From Nematopogon swammerdamellus (taxonomy: Eukaryota > Arthropoda > Insecta > Lepidoptera > Adelidae), in the NCBI GenBank assembly GCA_946902875.1, contig OX336349.1:21909891-21973890 (forward strand): a DNA stretch of 64,000 nucleotides, read 5' to 3'. Position numbers and translations under genes: made by a program. This document shows positions 1-9,630 of this stretch, piece after piece. Within the stretch, counting starts at the first letter, position 1; the number at the start of each line of letters is the position of its first letter. A model generated the notes under the pieces. The model made no database searches. It was not told the origin of the DNA and saw only the letters and a list, made by a program, of their open reading frames with translations.

Positions 1-665
1 TCATTTGCGGAGAGCTTGATTAAAATGAAAATGATTGAATGAATGAATCCAGCGCAGTTGAAACGCTATCAAACTAACTTGATAGAGAGAGACAACACTA
101 CAATTCCCAGCTCTCGCGTGCACAATGTCTGGCTGGAGCATAGAAATTTTATTCTCCCGGTTCATTTCGGTTCAAATCCTATTGCTTCATCCATGCTCCA
201 TCGCTTCCGTCCTTTCAGTCCTAGTCCTTCAGCAGTCTATCCCGCCCGCTCCGTCCTGGCTTCGCCAGTGTTGCCAATAATACGGCAATTTCCGCGTTAT
301 ACGGTAATGCTTCAAAACGCTGATTTGTAAAGCGGGTCTCCTGCGAATGATTTTTACGAAACATTACACAGAAACATCGAAACATTGGGGCGTGGTCATG
401 CACATTTGTATGAAAACCATAGAGAAATGATGTTTTCCTTTCATGTTTTTTGTGTATTGTTTCGAAAAAACATGCGCAGGAGACGCGGCTTTAAGGTGTG
501 CAGCATGTTGCAGATGGGTAATTCATTAGCGTATCAAATAACGTGAGAATCCACGAGCTTACGGAACGCAGCAGACTTTCTTATTTGTAAATCGGAACGC
601 CCCCAACCAAGTTTGTACACTACTCTGTGTGCAAATATATTTAAAGGAGGCAAGACAGGATTTAC
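1..665. other. No gene recognised; left-edge intergenic DNA
   Basis: I see no convincing exon, transposon end or RNA gene here. Short open frames occur but lack codon structure or recognisable motifs. The sequence is mixed AT-rich DNA typical of the rest of the window. Confidence 0.4.
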
Positions 666-671
666 AAATTT

Positions 672-815
672 CCCTTCTTACTTACTAGGTGGTAGGGCTT
701 AGTCCGCCCGGTTGTGGCGTAATGGCGTACCACCGAACTGAGTGAAAGGTAGGTCGAAGAGGCTATGTTAATTGTTGTTGTTTTCCGTCCAATTCCCGTC
801 GCATTAGATAGCCGG
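672..815 (+). repeat. Diverged SINE 3' tail copy
   Basis: The run contains TTACTAGGTGGTAGGGCTTA, a degraded CCGCCCGG..GGTACCACCGCACTGA block, GGTCGAA.AGGCTATG and GTTTTCCGTCCA. These landmarks occur in the same order in the better copies at 2905-3125 and 4925-5172. It lacks the tRNA/5S-like head and the A-rich end, so it is an old partial copy. Confidence 0.6.
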
Positions 816-1490
816 TGCAACCTAGTTCACCAAGCTGTAACGGATGCTCTAGACAAACATGTCAGTTTAAATAAAAAAAATCACACATCTCGTGGATTAC
901 ACGACCTTCGAGGTACATTGAAAATGAGGATCTGCAGAGCCCGGATTTGATTTTTCACTTTGTTTCATACATTCGGATATTCCTCCTCGCTCTCTACGCT
1001 GTTGCACTTCCAAAAGTCGATTTCACACTCTCAGCGAATATGGGAAAAATTTGAGGGACCACCTACAGCACGAACCATAATCCATAGACGAATGCTTTTT
1101 TTTAAATGTAACCCAACGTCCAAATCTAAACAAGTTTTTTTATTTTTCGTTATCACATTTAGTTTTTGAGATATAAGAGATTTAGTTCGAAGAAAATAAT
1201 TAAATTTTTCACATTTTTGCATGAAATTTTTTTTTTTTACTTTTTCGAAATAAACCCAAACCCATCTTGAAGCCCTAGCCGATACGCGTCTTTTGAGCCC
1301 TCAACCACTCGCGTAGCCCCAAAACTCGCGGCACCAGGATGATTTCAAACTCTCAGCGAAAATGGGGGGCTATTACTGAAGCATTCGAAAAAAACATTTT
1401 CAATGTTAAAAGAAATGTTACTAATTTGCTGGGAAATGAGGATTAGATAAGTGGTGAGTCAATTTTTTTATTATTAGGTAAGACTTTTCC
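816..1490. other. No gene recognised; AT-rich stretch with a short self-repeat
   Basis: The phrase CACTCTCAGCGAATATGGG near 1027 recurs as AAACTCTCAGCGAAAATGGG near 1350, so part of this stretch may be a decayed duplicated repeat. Nothing else is recognisable. Confidence 0.3.
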
Positions 1491-1499
1491 ATGATTGCG

Positions 1500-1810
1500 C
1501 CGAGGTGTGGGCGCGAAGTTGTGGCGAAGTGGAGAGAGTTGCCGGAATACGGCAATTTGGCCACTTCGATCCGGCAATCCCACGTCTAAGCAGTGGCAAC
1601 ACTGACGGACCCCCGTGTGCCCCCGTCCCGCCCGTCCCAGTCACACTCAGCTCAATCTCACTCACTCACTCAGTTGCGCGCCAAATTCGCGCGAGTCGGT
1701 TGTGTTTAGTAATTACGTCGCGTGGCCGTCTGCTGCGCGCGCACGCGAGTTCGTGTACGCGGAGCGCGTGTGCAGTGTAGTGCTAAGTAGGTACCTACGT
1801 GTGTGAAGGC
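1500..1810 (+). promoter_or_regulatory. GC-rich block with an initiator-like core promoter candidate
   Basis: A CpG-rich block stands out from AT-rich flanks. It contains the arthropod initiator word TCAGTT with the A at 1672, and a DPE-like GGTTGT at 1698-1703, about +27 from that A (the usual DPE begins at +28). That pairing is characteristic of TATA-less insect promoters. What it would drive is unknown: it lies 15.8 kb upstream of Reck exon 1 on the same strand and could be an alternative Reck start, a separate non-coding transcript, or chance. No coding exon is evident. Confidence 0.28.
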
Positions 1811-2210
1811 GATTTTCAGGAAATTGACTACGAGGCTCAATTATTTATTGATTTTAAAATTGTTTAGAGGTAACATAGATAGTAGGTAGGTAATGCAACA
1901 GCAAGTGAAGGTGCTGGCTGACTGCAGTGAGTGACACATTGTAGACTGAAAATAATTTACGTCAACTAGGTAGTTACCAACTTAGTTATACATTAATACG
2001 CTTTTGCTTTTTCACATAATTTATATGTAATAAATATGTATGAAGGTAAACAGATACTATCCACCTAATATTGATCCGATTATTTTAGAAATAATCCCAA
2101 TAGATACACAAATATACCTAGGTAGGTACATACATTTCAGATATTGTTGAATTGGCTATAATTGACAACATTTAATTGTTAAGGTTCGTCATAGTAGCAT
2201 AGCATACCAT

Positions 2211-2250
2211 AGCATGGGACAACTAACACTAACTTGTGTTGTCCCATGCT
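2211..2250. repeat. Short hairpin, 13-bp perfect arms
   Basis: AGCATGGGACAAC at 2211-2223 is exactly complementary to GTTGTCCCATGCT at 2238-2250, with a 14-nt loop. The flanks carry several AGCAT/ATGCT words, so this may be the remnant of a small inverted repeat. No function can be assigned. Confidence 0.55.
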
Positions 2251-2300
2251 ACTCGCCATGCTACGTATGCACTAGGTAGGTACAGGTATCTAGGTATAAT

Positions 2301-2760
2301 AAAAACCGACTTCCTAAAAAAAGTAAAACTAAAAAACTATTTAAAATAAAAATATAAAAACCGCCTTCAAAAATATATGAAATAAAAACCTAAAAAAAAA
2401 AAGAACCCTAGAGTTGAAGGCGGTGCTAAAAAGGCTACACAAATCACAAAGGATATTATCATCCACTCATGTTTTCTTTCATGCATCATTTTTGCTTGCT
2501 TTAGCACCGCCTTCAACTCTAGGGTTCTTTTTTTTTTTAGGTTTTTATTTCATATATTTTTGAAGGCGGTTTTTATATTTTTATTTTAAATAGTTTTTTA
2601 GTTTTACTTTTTTTAGGAAGTCGGTTTTATGTTTTTTAAAACTTTTTTTTTATTTCACAGTTTTTTTAAATAATTTTTTGCTATTAATGTACTCGGCGGA
2701 ATCGCTCGGCCTTCGGCCTCGCGATTCCGCCTCGCTTTCAATCCGATCTTGACCCAATTA
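2301..2760. mobile_element. Palindromic repeat family, copy A (longest arms)
   Basis: Two arms of roughly 130 bp (2301-2432 and 2500-2629) are near-perfect reverse complements around a spacer of about 65 bp. The outer ends read AAAACCGACTTCC and GGAAGTCGGTTTT; the inner ends read CTAGAGTTGAAGGCGGTGCT and AGCACCGCCTTCAACTCTAG. A right flank to about 2760 (GTACTCGGCGGAATCGCTCG) is shared with the copies at 22.5 kb and 57.3 kb, so it travels with the element. This looks like a non-autonomous foldback DNA element; I see no coding capacity. Confidence 0.75.
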
Positions 2761-2777
2761 AAATAGGACCACGTCAG

Positions 2778-3125
2778 CTTCGATAGCTCAGTGGTGCAGA
2801 CAGTCAACTGTCGCTATTGAATGTTAAGCAACGCTGGGTGCGGTCAGTACTTGGATGGGTGACCGCTGACCGTTGGAGGCTGACCGAGGTTCGGATTCCT
2901 CGTAAAACTGTAAGTCCCTTCCCTCCTAATCTTACTTGGTGGTAGGCTTTAACCTGCCCGGGTTGGTACCACCGCACTGAATTAAACGTCGGTCGAAACG
3001 GCTATGTAAATAGTTTGTGTTTTCCGACCAGTTCAGTGTAGTCAGCACGATCAAAGGGGGAAGCACTGACATGGCACTTAGTTTACCCGGTGTTATGGGC
3101 TGACATCACGGACGTTGTAGGTGAT
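2778..3125 (+). mobile_element. tRNA-5S chimeric SINE copy
   Basis: The head starts with CGATAGCTCAGTGGTGCAGA, a tRNA A-box-like sequence. It is followed by TTAAGCAACGCTGGGTGCGG and TCAGTACTTGGATGGGTGAC, which match the internal promoter part of eukaryotic 5S rRNA (A box to C box), and then by a B-box-like GGTTCGGATTCC. The body carries the shared tail landmarks (GGTGGTAGGCTT, GGTACCACCGCACTGA, GTCGAAACGGCTATGTAAAT, GTTATGGGCTGACATCACGG). The A-rich end seen in other copies is missing, and the copy runs into the repeat at 3126. Confidence 0.75.
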
Positions 3126-3500
3126 GTTGCAGAACTTAGTAGAATGGACAGACATAAACGTGTTACGGAACCCTACTTTTATTATAAAATAACCGTCGGA
3201 GGACCTTGGTTGAAAATTGTAAAATTTAGTAGAAAAGACAGACATGCATTTGTTACGGAACCCTACATTCATTTTGCAGAACTTAGTAGAATGGACAGAC
3301 ATAAACGTGTTACCGAACCCTACTGAACAGTTGCACTCCGGGAGTGCCGGCAGATCCCGTGCCACTCTAACTTAACCCTTAATGCAATGACTTAAGGTTT
3401 CATTTTAAAAATGACGCTGACGCGATGTCGCGAATTATACATTTTTTACCCACCTAAAAAGTGCCAAGCGCCGCTAAAGAAGTTTTCACTTCAACACCCT
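3126..3500 (+). repeat. Repeat block with tandem TTACGGAACCCTAC units, inverted partner at 15.8-16.4 kb
   Basis: Units of about 60 bp or multiples (AACTTAGTAGAATGGACAGA, then TTACGGAACCCTAC) repeat three times. They are followed by CACTCCGGGAGTGCCGGCAG and CTTAACCCTTAATGCAATGA. The same modules appear in reverse complement at 15795-16450, so both are copies of one dispersed repeat. No coding potential is believable; short open frames just follow the units. Confidence 0.7.
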
Positions 3501-3524
3501 CAGGGTTATCCCCTTTCAAATAAA

Positions 3525-3640
3525 AAAAAAAAAGAATTTTCAAAATCGGCCCACAATTGACGGAGTAATCGCGTAACAAAGATCCAAAAAAAGAAAACAT
3601 ACCGTCGAATTGAGAATCTCTTAGGTCTAAAGTAAATTGC
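3525..3640 (+). repeat. Fragment of the GAATTGAGAA-tail repeat family
   Basis: CAAAATCGGCCCACAATTGA, TCGCGTAACAAAGAT and GTCGAATTGAGAATCTC match the block at 4300-4490 and the block at 54495-54580. These flank or belong to the palindromic repeat family and are probably decayed internal or right-hand parts of it. Confidence 0.55.
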
Positions 3641-3740
3641 TCGTGAAGACAAATGCAACGAGCCCAAACACGATGGGTTTATCATGTGTAGTTTAGGAGT
3701 TCCTATGGCCACCTTCTGTCTCCATCATCAGACCAGCTCG

Positions 3741-3807
3741 ATGGTACTCGTACCCAAAGAGTTTGAATTACGTCGCCGACGTAATACAAACTCTTTGCTC
3801 GTACCAT
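3741..3807. repeat. Hairpin of AAAGAGTTTGNATTACGTCG arms
   Basis: CAAAGAGTTTGAATTACGTC at about 3755-3774 is followed after GCC by GACGTAATACAAACTCTTTG at about 3778-3797. ATGGTAC/GTACCAT lie at the outer edges. Related words occur at 8068, 12420 and 52631, twice as half-sites in opposite orientation, so this is a recurrent terminal sequence, probably of a MITE. Confidence 0.65.
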
Positions 3808-3949
3808 AATAAATTAAGCGCACCTGGCCGGTCGGAAAAGATAAAAAATTTCAAATTTAGAATATTCATGAAACAAGGGTCCGAATATGTATCACTAGTA
3901 AATATCGATTCATGTATTTCAACAGGACAGAGAAAATTTCAAAATATTA

Positions 3950-4490
3950 GGTATTTAATACTTTTTAGTTTTTTTTTTTTTGTTTTTTTGAAATCGGTTT
4001 AATATTTTTTAAAACAGTTTTTATTTCATTCTTTTTAGTAATATTACATAAAAAAGAATAATCGAAATCGAATAATCGAAATCGATTGAAGTGGTACAAA
4101 ATTATTCGCCATATGTGTCAGACTGCAAATTGCTGAATAAGTCCACATCACAAAAGTTTTGCTGAAGGTAACCACACACCATACTAATTTATCAAACTGA
4201 AAATTGCCGAATACGACCACATCACAAGTTTTGCTGAAGGTAACCACACACTATAGTATTATGCTGATTTTTCGAAAACCACTCAACCAATTTCGATAAA
4301 ATTGAAATGGGACCACCTCGGAAGTATGACCTAACTAACAAAAAAAGAATTTTCTAAATCGGCCCTCAATTGACGGATAAATCGCGTAACAAACATTCAA
4401 AAAAAAAAAAAAAAAATAAAAAAAAAATAAAAAAAAAAAAAAAACATACAGACGAATTGAGAACCTCCTCCTTTTTTGGAAGTCGGTTAA
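3950..4490 (+). repeat. Decayed copy of the GAAGTCGGTTAAAA-ended repeat
   Basis: The block starts with a T-rich run like the right flank of palindrome A. It contains two copies of AAGTTTTGCTGAAGGTAACC (about 4155 and 4228), ACCAATTTCGATAAAATTGA and a long A-rich run at 4400-4443. It ends in GAATTGAGAACCTCCTCCTT followed by TTTTGGAAGTCGGTTAAAA. The terminal GGAAGTCGGTT is the complement of the AACCGACTTCC end of copy A, consistent with inverted termini of a DNA transposon family. Confidence 0.5.
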
Positions 4491-4652
4491 AAAGAGGTAG
4501 GTACTTAAAAGTTATTACTTATAATAAGGTAAATAAAAAACAATTTGCGACAAGTTTGAGAGTATTAAAACATAAATTACCTAAACCTTATGAATCGAAC
4601 CGGATTGTAAAAACTCATAACCCTTCCTTTTCTGGCTTCGCCGTAGTCGGGT

Positions 4653-4718
4653 AAAAACTAAACAGGACAAATTCAAGCGTAGTGTACTACCATACGAATG
4701 ATGAATAAAGAATAAAGA
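4653..4718 (+). repeat. LINE-like 3' tail fragment, first copy
   Basis: AAACAGGACAAATTCAAGCG continues into a run ending AATAAAGAATAAAGAAT. It is nearly identical to 36748-36812. The repeated AATAAAG terminus resembles the short 3' tail repeats of CR1/L2-type LINEs, so these are probably 5'-truncated insertions. Confidence 0.5.
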
Positions 4719-4789
4719 ATCCCTACCTAGGTATCATGTATTATTATAGCAGCATATAATCGGTTGTGTTCTCCTCTAGTCCAGTATAT

Positions 4790-5172
4790 CCAGCAATCCA
4801 GGGAAGTCTCCGGTATGGCACCTACCTTCTCGGAGGTACCGTGTACCGTGTGGGGCCGGTACTTTAAAAGAATAGCCCCACTGCATCTCTCCCCGTGTAT
4901 GTCGTAAAAGGCGACTAAGGGATATGACTCCCTTCTTATATTACTAGGTGGTAGGGTTTATCCCGCCCGGGTTGGTACCACCGCACTGAATGAAAGGTCG
5001 GTCGAAACGGCTATGTAAATAGTTTGTGTTTTCCGTCCAGTTCAGTGTAGCCGGCACGACCGAAGGGAAACACTGACGTGGCACCAAGTTCACCCGGTGT
5101 TATGGGCTGACATCACGGATGTTGTAGGTGATGTAGCCAACCGTGTCAGATTTCATAAAAAAAAAAAAAAGG
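4790..5172 (+). mobile_element. Retroposon 3' end sharing the SINE tail (possible partner LINE)
   Basis: From 4925 to the A-run at 5159-5171 the sequence is the best match to the SINE tail (GGTACCACCGCACTGAATGA, GTCGAAACGGCTATGTAAAT, CAACCGTGTCAGATTTCATA). Upstream there is no tRNA or 5S-like head; instead there is unrelated sequence ending in GTATGTCGTAAAAGGCGACT. I infer this is the 3' end of the LINE whose tail the SINE borrowed, or a different SINE subfamily. No reverse transcriptase is visible here. Confidence 0.5.
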
Positions 5173-5555
5173 TGATATTGGCTGGTCGGAGCATGCGCTT
5201 TGGCCCCTCCGACTCAGCCACCCATACCGGAACATAAAAAAAAATTATTATTACTTCTGACTCACTTTAGTACCTACCTACTCATTAACTCGGTTTATGT
5301 AAACCTACTAAGTATTAGGTACCTACCTATTCGCTTTATAAATAGACTAAGTAACATACCTATGAATCTTGTAGTTTATAAGCTGTTCGTTTTCATGAAA
5401 AAAAAAAATATCCTACGTCTGTGTGTGTTCGCTAATAACTTGGCCTATATGCGACACACCTCCGCCCAATGCCTCCACTCCACATTATGCATACGAGCCG
5501 AGCGAGGGAGTTCGGAAGTGAACGCAGCCGGAAAACAATCTAGCAATTCTTCTCT
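5173..5555. other. No gene recognised
   Basis: An open frame spans this stretch on the + strand, but its residues are low in complexity and match no motif. It runs through a Helitron-like end at 5650. The DNA is rich in CTACCTACC words. Confidence 0.35.
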
Positions 5556-5559
5556 ACCA

Positions 5560-5652
5560 AGCTTTCATGTGATTCTCTCGAAAATTTCTCAATCGATTTA
5601 CAGAGTTTTCATCTACGTTATCTCGAGTGGAGCCGCGGGCACAGCTAGTGCG
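5560..5652 (+). mobile_element. Helitron-like (Lep1-type) 3' end
   Basis: CTCGAGTGGAGCCGCGGGCA followed by CAGCTAGT resembles the conserved 3' terminus of lepidopteran non-autonomous Helitrons, which end in CTAG. The left boundary is unclear. Confidence 0.45.
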
Positions 5653-5835
5653 CGGTACCTACCTAACCTACCTACCTTGCGGCTAGTTGTTACTTGCCTT
5701 GTACCTAGGGAGGGACGCCTGCTTGAAGCACGCGCCAAGATGCTCTGCGCTCACTGATCGATAAACCGCCGCGCCGCCTCTCTACTCTCCTCCGATGATA
5801 ACCTTTGTGTTCCTTGCCTCGCTCGTACGAGAGAA

Positions 5836-5865
5836 GCGCGATGTACCTACCTAGGTACATCGCGC
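5836..5865. repeat. 30-bp palindrome GCGCGATGTACCT
   Basis: GCGCGATGTACCT (5836-5848) and AGGTACATCGCGC (5853-5865) are perfect complements around ACCT. The core GGTACC with CTA repeats is one of many TAGGTACCTA words in this window. Confidence 0.6.
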
Positions 5866-5869
5866 AACT

Positions 5870-6960
5870 ATCTACACAAAAATACATTTCTACTCGTACC
5901 TATTACCTATGTAGCTATTTGCTTCGCCATATAAATACAGCGAAAAACCATAAAAGGATGAAATATTGTTTTTTCTCTGCTAGTTATTGTTGATTTGAAG
6001 TGTGATATTGATATTGTTCAAAACTTGACAGCAGTCGACATGGGCAATATTGTAGGCAACAATGAGTTACTTATCAAATATGTTTACTTTCGCCGGGCTT
6101 AGTTAGAGGGCGAACACTACGCTATACGTGCGTGACGTGAATACTAGTAGGCACTATTACTTTTACTATGCTATTACTTACCCTGTTCCCACTAGCAAGC
6201 AGACTTCCAGTTAGATATAGTAGGTATAGTGCGCGAACTCTAGAAGAGGGCCCTCTGTAGGTACTCTGAGAATCCTGTCGCTAGTTACAACAGACTAACG
6301 GTCAGCTCGCTAAGCGTACAGCTCTCGTCCTGAATAGTGATGCTAATTTACACAGGTATTTATTTACCTACGTCCGAATAAAACTGATCAATTCGAAACT
6401 TACCTACCTGCCGCATTGCCTCAGCATTCATCCTATAAGTCAATGGCTTGCAGTAGGTATCTTCTCCTTCATATAATAATACTCCGGAAGGCTCTTATCT
6501 ACATCATGCATGTGTGTAGGTAGGCAGGTACCTACCTACTGCTTGGGTCGACTCGGCTAGAGATATAATAGGTACCTACGCGTGGCGGCGTGCGTGTGTG
6601 TGTGACAAACATTCTACCTCTATGTAAAGAGAAGACGCCCGACTGGGCTGATACAAGCAGGCGGCGGCGTTTTTCATAATTTTAATCATAATAACATTAC
6701 AAGTTGTTCCTGCGGCCGAGTTTCTTCGCGGCAAAATATGCCGTATTAGCATACTGAGATGTGCCAGGAACGTCATGTTAACGTCTCGAGCTGTACAACA
6801 CCTACTAAGCGAACAAGAGTCGGCGACCGACGGCTCTGCTAAATTATGTCTCGACTACTAAAGCGAAGTGAAGAGAAAGGTCAGTGGGCAATGTTGAGTA
6901 GACTCATCGAGTGCGGCGTGCGGTGGCGTGCGTGCGGCGGTACCTCACGCCGCCGGAGCA
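5870..6960. other. No gene recognised
   Basis: Mixed sequence with scattered GTAGGTACCTACC words (for example 6516-6540) and a GT-rich patch near 6590. I find no splice-bounded coding exon, RNA gene or clear transposon end. Confidence 0.35.
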
Positions 6961-6967
6961 AAGATTA

Positions 6968-7375
6968 GGTCCCGCTTGGGAGTAGAGTACTGCTCGCATT
7001 TGTGGGACGGCTCAGCCAAATACCAGCTTGCGCCTCTGGACTCGATCCAGCCAGCGTCGATCCGTGCGACTTCGACGTGTCTCGCGATCTAGAACCAACG
7101 CAACTCCACCTCCGCACAACGCGCACTGGGCAGGGATTGCGTCCCTACACGCTGCACTTACCGCGGAATCCGATTGGTAAGCATCCGCGGCGCGGATGCT
7201 TACTAATCGGTTTTGCAGAAGTACAGTCTCGGGTCCTTCAAGAGAGCCGTGAATCATGCTCGTGTAGCATCCGCAACCCCCGCTCACGAACGAATGTCAA
7301 TGGGCGTCGTTAGACACCTTATGGGTGGTTCAATGGCACATGTCGCGCCTTCAATAAAAACAAATACCGCTGGTT
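6968..7375 (+). pseudogene. 3' end of a jockey-like LINE (5'-truncated)
   Basis: The sequence aligns by eye with the reverse-transcriptase C-terminus and 3' UTR of the minus-strand LINE at 25742-26250. Shared landmarks are GTGGGACGGCTCAGCCAAAT, CCTCTGGACTCGATCCAG, CAGTCTCGGGTCCTTCAAGA, GGGCGTCGTTAGACACCTTA and CATGTCGCGCC, then TTCAATAAAAACAAATA. In translation, one frame carries the conserved WDGSAKYQLAPLDSIQ region. Frameshifts and an internal inverted duplication at 7170-7210 make it non-functional. Confidence 0.75.
7170..7210. repeat. Quasi-palindrome inside the LINE fragment
   Basis: CCGATTGGTAAGCATCCGCG (7170-7189) and CGCGGATGCTTACTAATCGG (7191-7210) are complementary at 19 of 20 positions around one base. 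The related copy near 26000 carries only one arm, so the second arm arose locally. Confidence 0.75.
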
Positions 7376-8055
7376 GGTAGACGCTACTTATGTACGTACG
7401 ACACGAGAAGTAGGATTCCTCGCCACCGTTCTAAAAGGCTGAGCAGATGTCCGCGACGCGGCGTAGTAAGTTCGCGCGCGCACCCCAACTGCGATTTCAT
7501 AAATCCATGACTGCGACGGACTTGCGCTAAATTCAGAGCGTTCACCGCCTTCACATCCGTGGTGGCGATGGCGATACCGAGTTAAACCGACAGACAGAAA
7601 GTAGGACTAGATGCATTTAACTAACATGTTTGTATATGCACTATGCAAGCACCATCATTTAATAAGGCTGGAGATATTATTGGAGAAGTTTGAGACGCGA
7701 AACAGCGAGTTGTAGTTGAATGTATTGCCCACCACACTGTAGAGCCTCATATCGCGTAGCGCAGTGCTCACACCTGCGTGTTGCCTGCGGCGCGGCGCGG
7801 CGTAGCGGGTGCTACGCCGCGCAGGCGCGCAGGTGAGCCTGAGCACCTCGCAATACCTGTGCGGCTGCTACGAGCCGCGCGCGAGCGCGCTACCGACACG
7901 ACGACCGACCTCCGCTCACCCTCCACCCATCCATCGAGACATGGGGGGATCCGGGCTGCAATTTGTGAAGCGTTGGCTTTTCAGAATGACCGCGTAATGA
8001 ATGAAGTTGATCCTCGCTTTCTACTTTCGCGAGTTGACTTCCGACCCCACTGCTC
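7376..8055. other. No gene recognised
   Basis: The stretch includes a GC-rich patch around 7785-7900 (GCGGCGCGGCGTAGCGGGTG). Open frames here are composition artefacts: no splice-site pairs, motifs or repeat partners were recognised. Confidence 0.35.
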
Positions 8056-8067
8056 AGCTCATACGAA

Positions 8068-8112
8068 TCAAAGAGTTTGTATTACGTCGCTGCGCTCCTT
8101 TATAGAGCGACC
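8068..8112 (+). repeat. AAAGAGTTTGTATTACGTCG half-site, left copy
   Basis: CAAAGAGTTTGTATTACGTC then GCTGCGCTCCTTTATAGAG is present in exact reverse complement at 12416-12458. It is related to the hairpins at 3741-3807 and 52631-52682. Confidence 0.7.
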
Positions 8113-8364
8113 CTATGGGCACACGGCTACGAGAAAGAATGAAGCCCGCTGCGGGGTGTAGTGCGGGCAGGGGAACGACGTTCGGCTCCTACTCGGGCAT
8201 GCGCGAACGGAAAGCGTCCAAGCGTAGAAACAATGTATCTCTTATTTTGCAAAATTTAATTTGTATTGTTAGTAAGGTTGTAGGTGTACCTTAATATATT
8301 GAATTCTTACGGTGCTTACTTTTATTACTTTATCGTATTACTGTAAGTGAGCTAAACTTGTATG

Positions 8365-8505
8365 TATATATTTGTTTCTCGGAAACGGCTCTAACGATTT
8401 CGACGAAATTTAATTGTATTTAGAAAATGTTACTTTTTCAAGTTTATTCGTCTACATAGATAGGTGTCATAGACACCGAGCGAAGCTCGATCGCTCAGGT
8501 ACTTG
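8365..8505 (+). repeat. Dispersed repeat, inverted partner at 12510-12665
   Basis: TTTCTCGGAAACGGCTCTAA, then CGATTTCGACGAAATTTAAT and CACCGAGCGAAGCTCGATCG match the reverse complement of 12510-12665 (CCGAGCTTCGCTCGG, CGTTAGAGCCGTTTCCGAGA). Probably two copies of a Helitron-like or MITE-like repeat. Confidence 0.6.
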
Positions 8506-8997
8506 CCATTATGAAAGATACGTATTTACGACAAATGAGTGAAAAAAAAAACATAACATAACAAAAGTTTTTTAAATCAAAATTTATGAATTTTCAAAAT
8601 TCAACGTTCGAACGAAAACATGATTGAGGTATTTATTTGGAATTTAACTAAACCTCACACAAAAAGTTGCGGATTATGAGTTATCTATCACTACTACATT
8701 ACTATACTACGAAAACGCAAAGAATAAAATGCTCCAAAAATTCAAGTTTATATTGAATATCACTCGTTTAGGACTTTAAAAATAAATGTACAGATAAAGG
8801 CTTTAAAATTCCATGCACTCTTTTTCTTCTCTTTTGTAAAGAGCGATTTTTTTTTCTTCTGATAACCTTGTAGTTCAGGCAACAAAAAGGAGGTGTAGAG
8901 TGCGTGATAGCGTCAAAAGCGATTTCTTCAGAAACCTCTTCGGGGTGCTTAGGGAGTAAACATACTAAAAGTCCTGGCGTCTACGAGGTGAGCCGGA

Positions 8998-9036
8998 GGG
9001 GGGGGGGGGGGGGGGGAGGGGGGGGAGCAGGGGGCC
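8998..9036. repeat. Poly-G tract
   Basis: An interrupted run of about 30 G bases sits at the left edge of the large inverted-arm element. Length is likely polymorphic and hard to assemble accurately. Confidence 0.8.
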
Positions 9037-9630
9037 CAAATAAGGTCCCGCTTTTGAGTTTTTCGCTACGATCTCGAAAACGGTGCCCCGTAGAGAAAAA
9101 TTATCTTATACTCAATGAAAGCTCATAAAATTATCTACAACTTTTATTCTATTAACTTTTTTCAAATTCCGAACCGTTTTCGAGCTACACGCTTAGGAAA
9201 AGTAAAAATTTCCGAAAAATTGATTTTTACCTCATATTTCTCATCAAACATTCCTTCATATCGTCTAAACTATTCACCTGAGAAAGATATTGTCAAACAA
9301 GAAGTTATAGAGAATTCAATTCCCTTCAATAGAGTGTATACATATGCTAATTTATCTCCAGCCGGTCAACAGTTGCACCAATTTTAAGATTTTTTTGTAA
9401 AATTTCATCATTTTCAGAAAAAGTTGTTTTGGTCATTCCTGAGTCACAACTATCATTTGTTACACCTATGTATAATCTAATAATATGTCACTCTTGAAAG
9501 TGGGTTAAATGCAGTAAATGGAAATCATGTCACTTGAAAAAATGGAAAATTTGTATTTGTATTTTATAGATGATAAATAAAAGTTTGTTATGAGGTAAGT
9601 AATTTTATTTTATTTTAATAATTCATTGTT

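Noticed and set aside
2778..2920. tRNA gene or 5S rRNA gene
   Set aside because: A-box, 5S-like and B-box-like parts are present, but the cloverleaf and the full 5S sequence are not; the same head recurs with a SINE tail.
5200..5757. 185-codon plus-strand frame
   Set aside because: No motif, low-complexity start, and it runs through a Helitron end.
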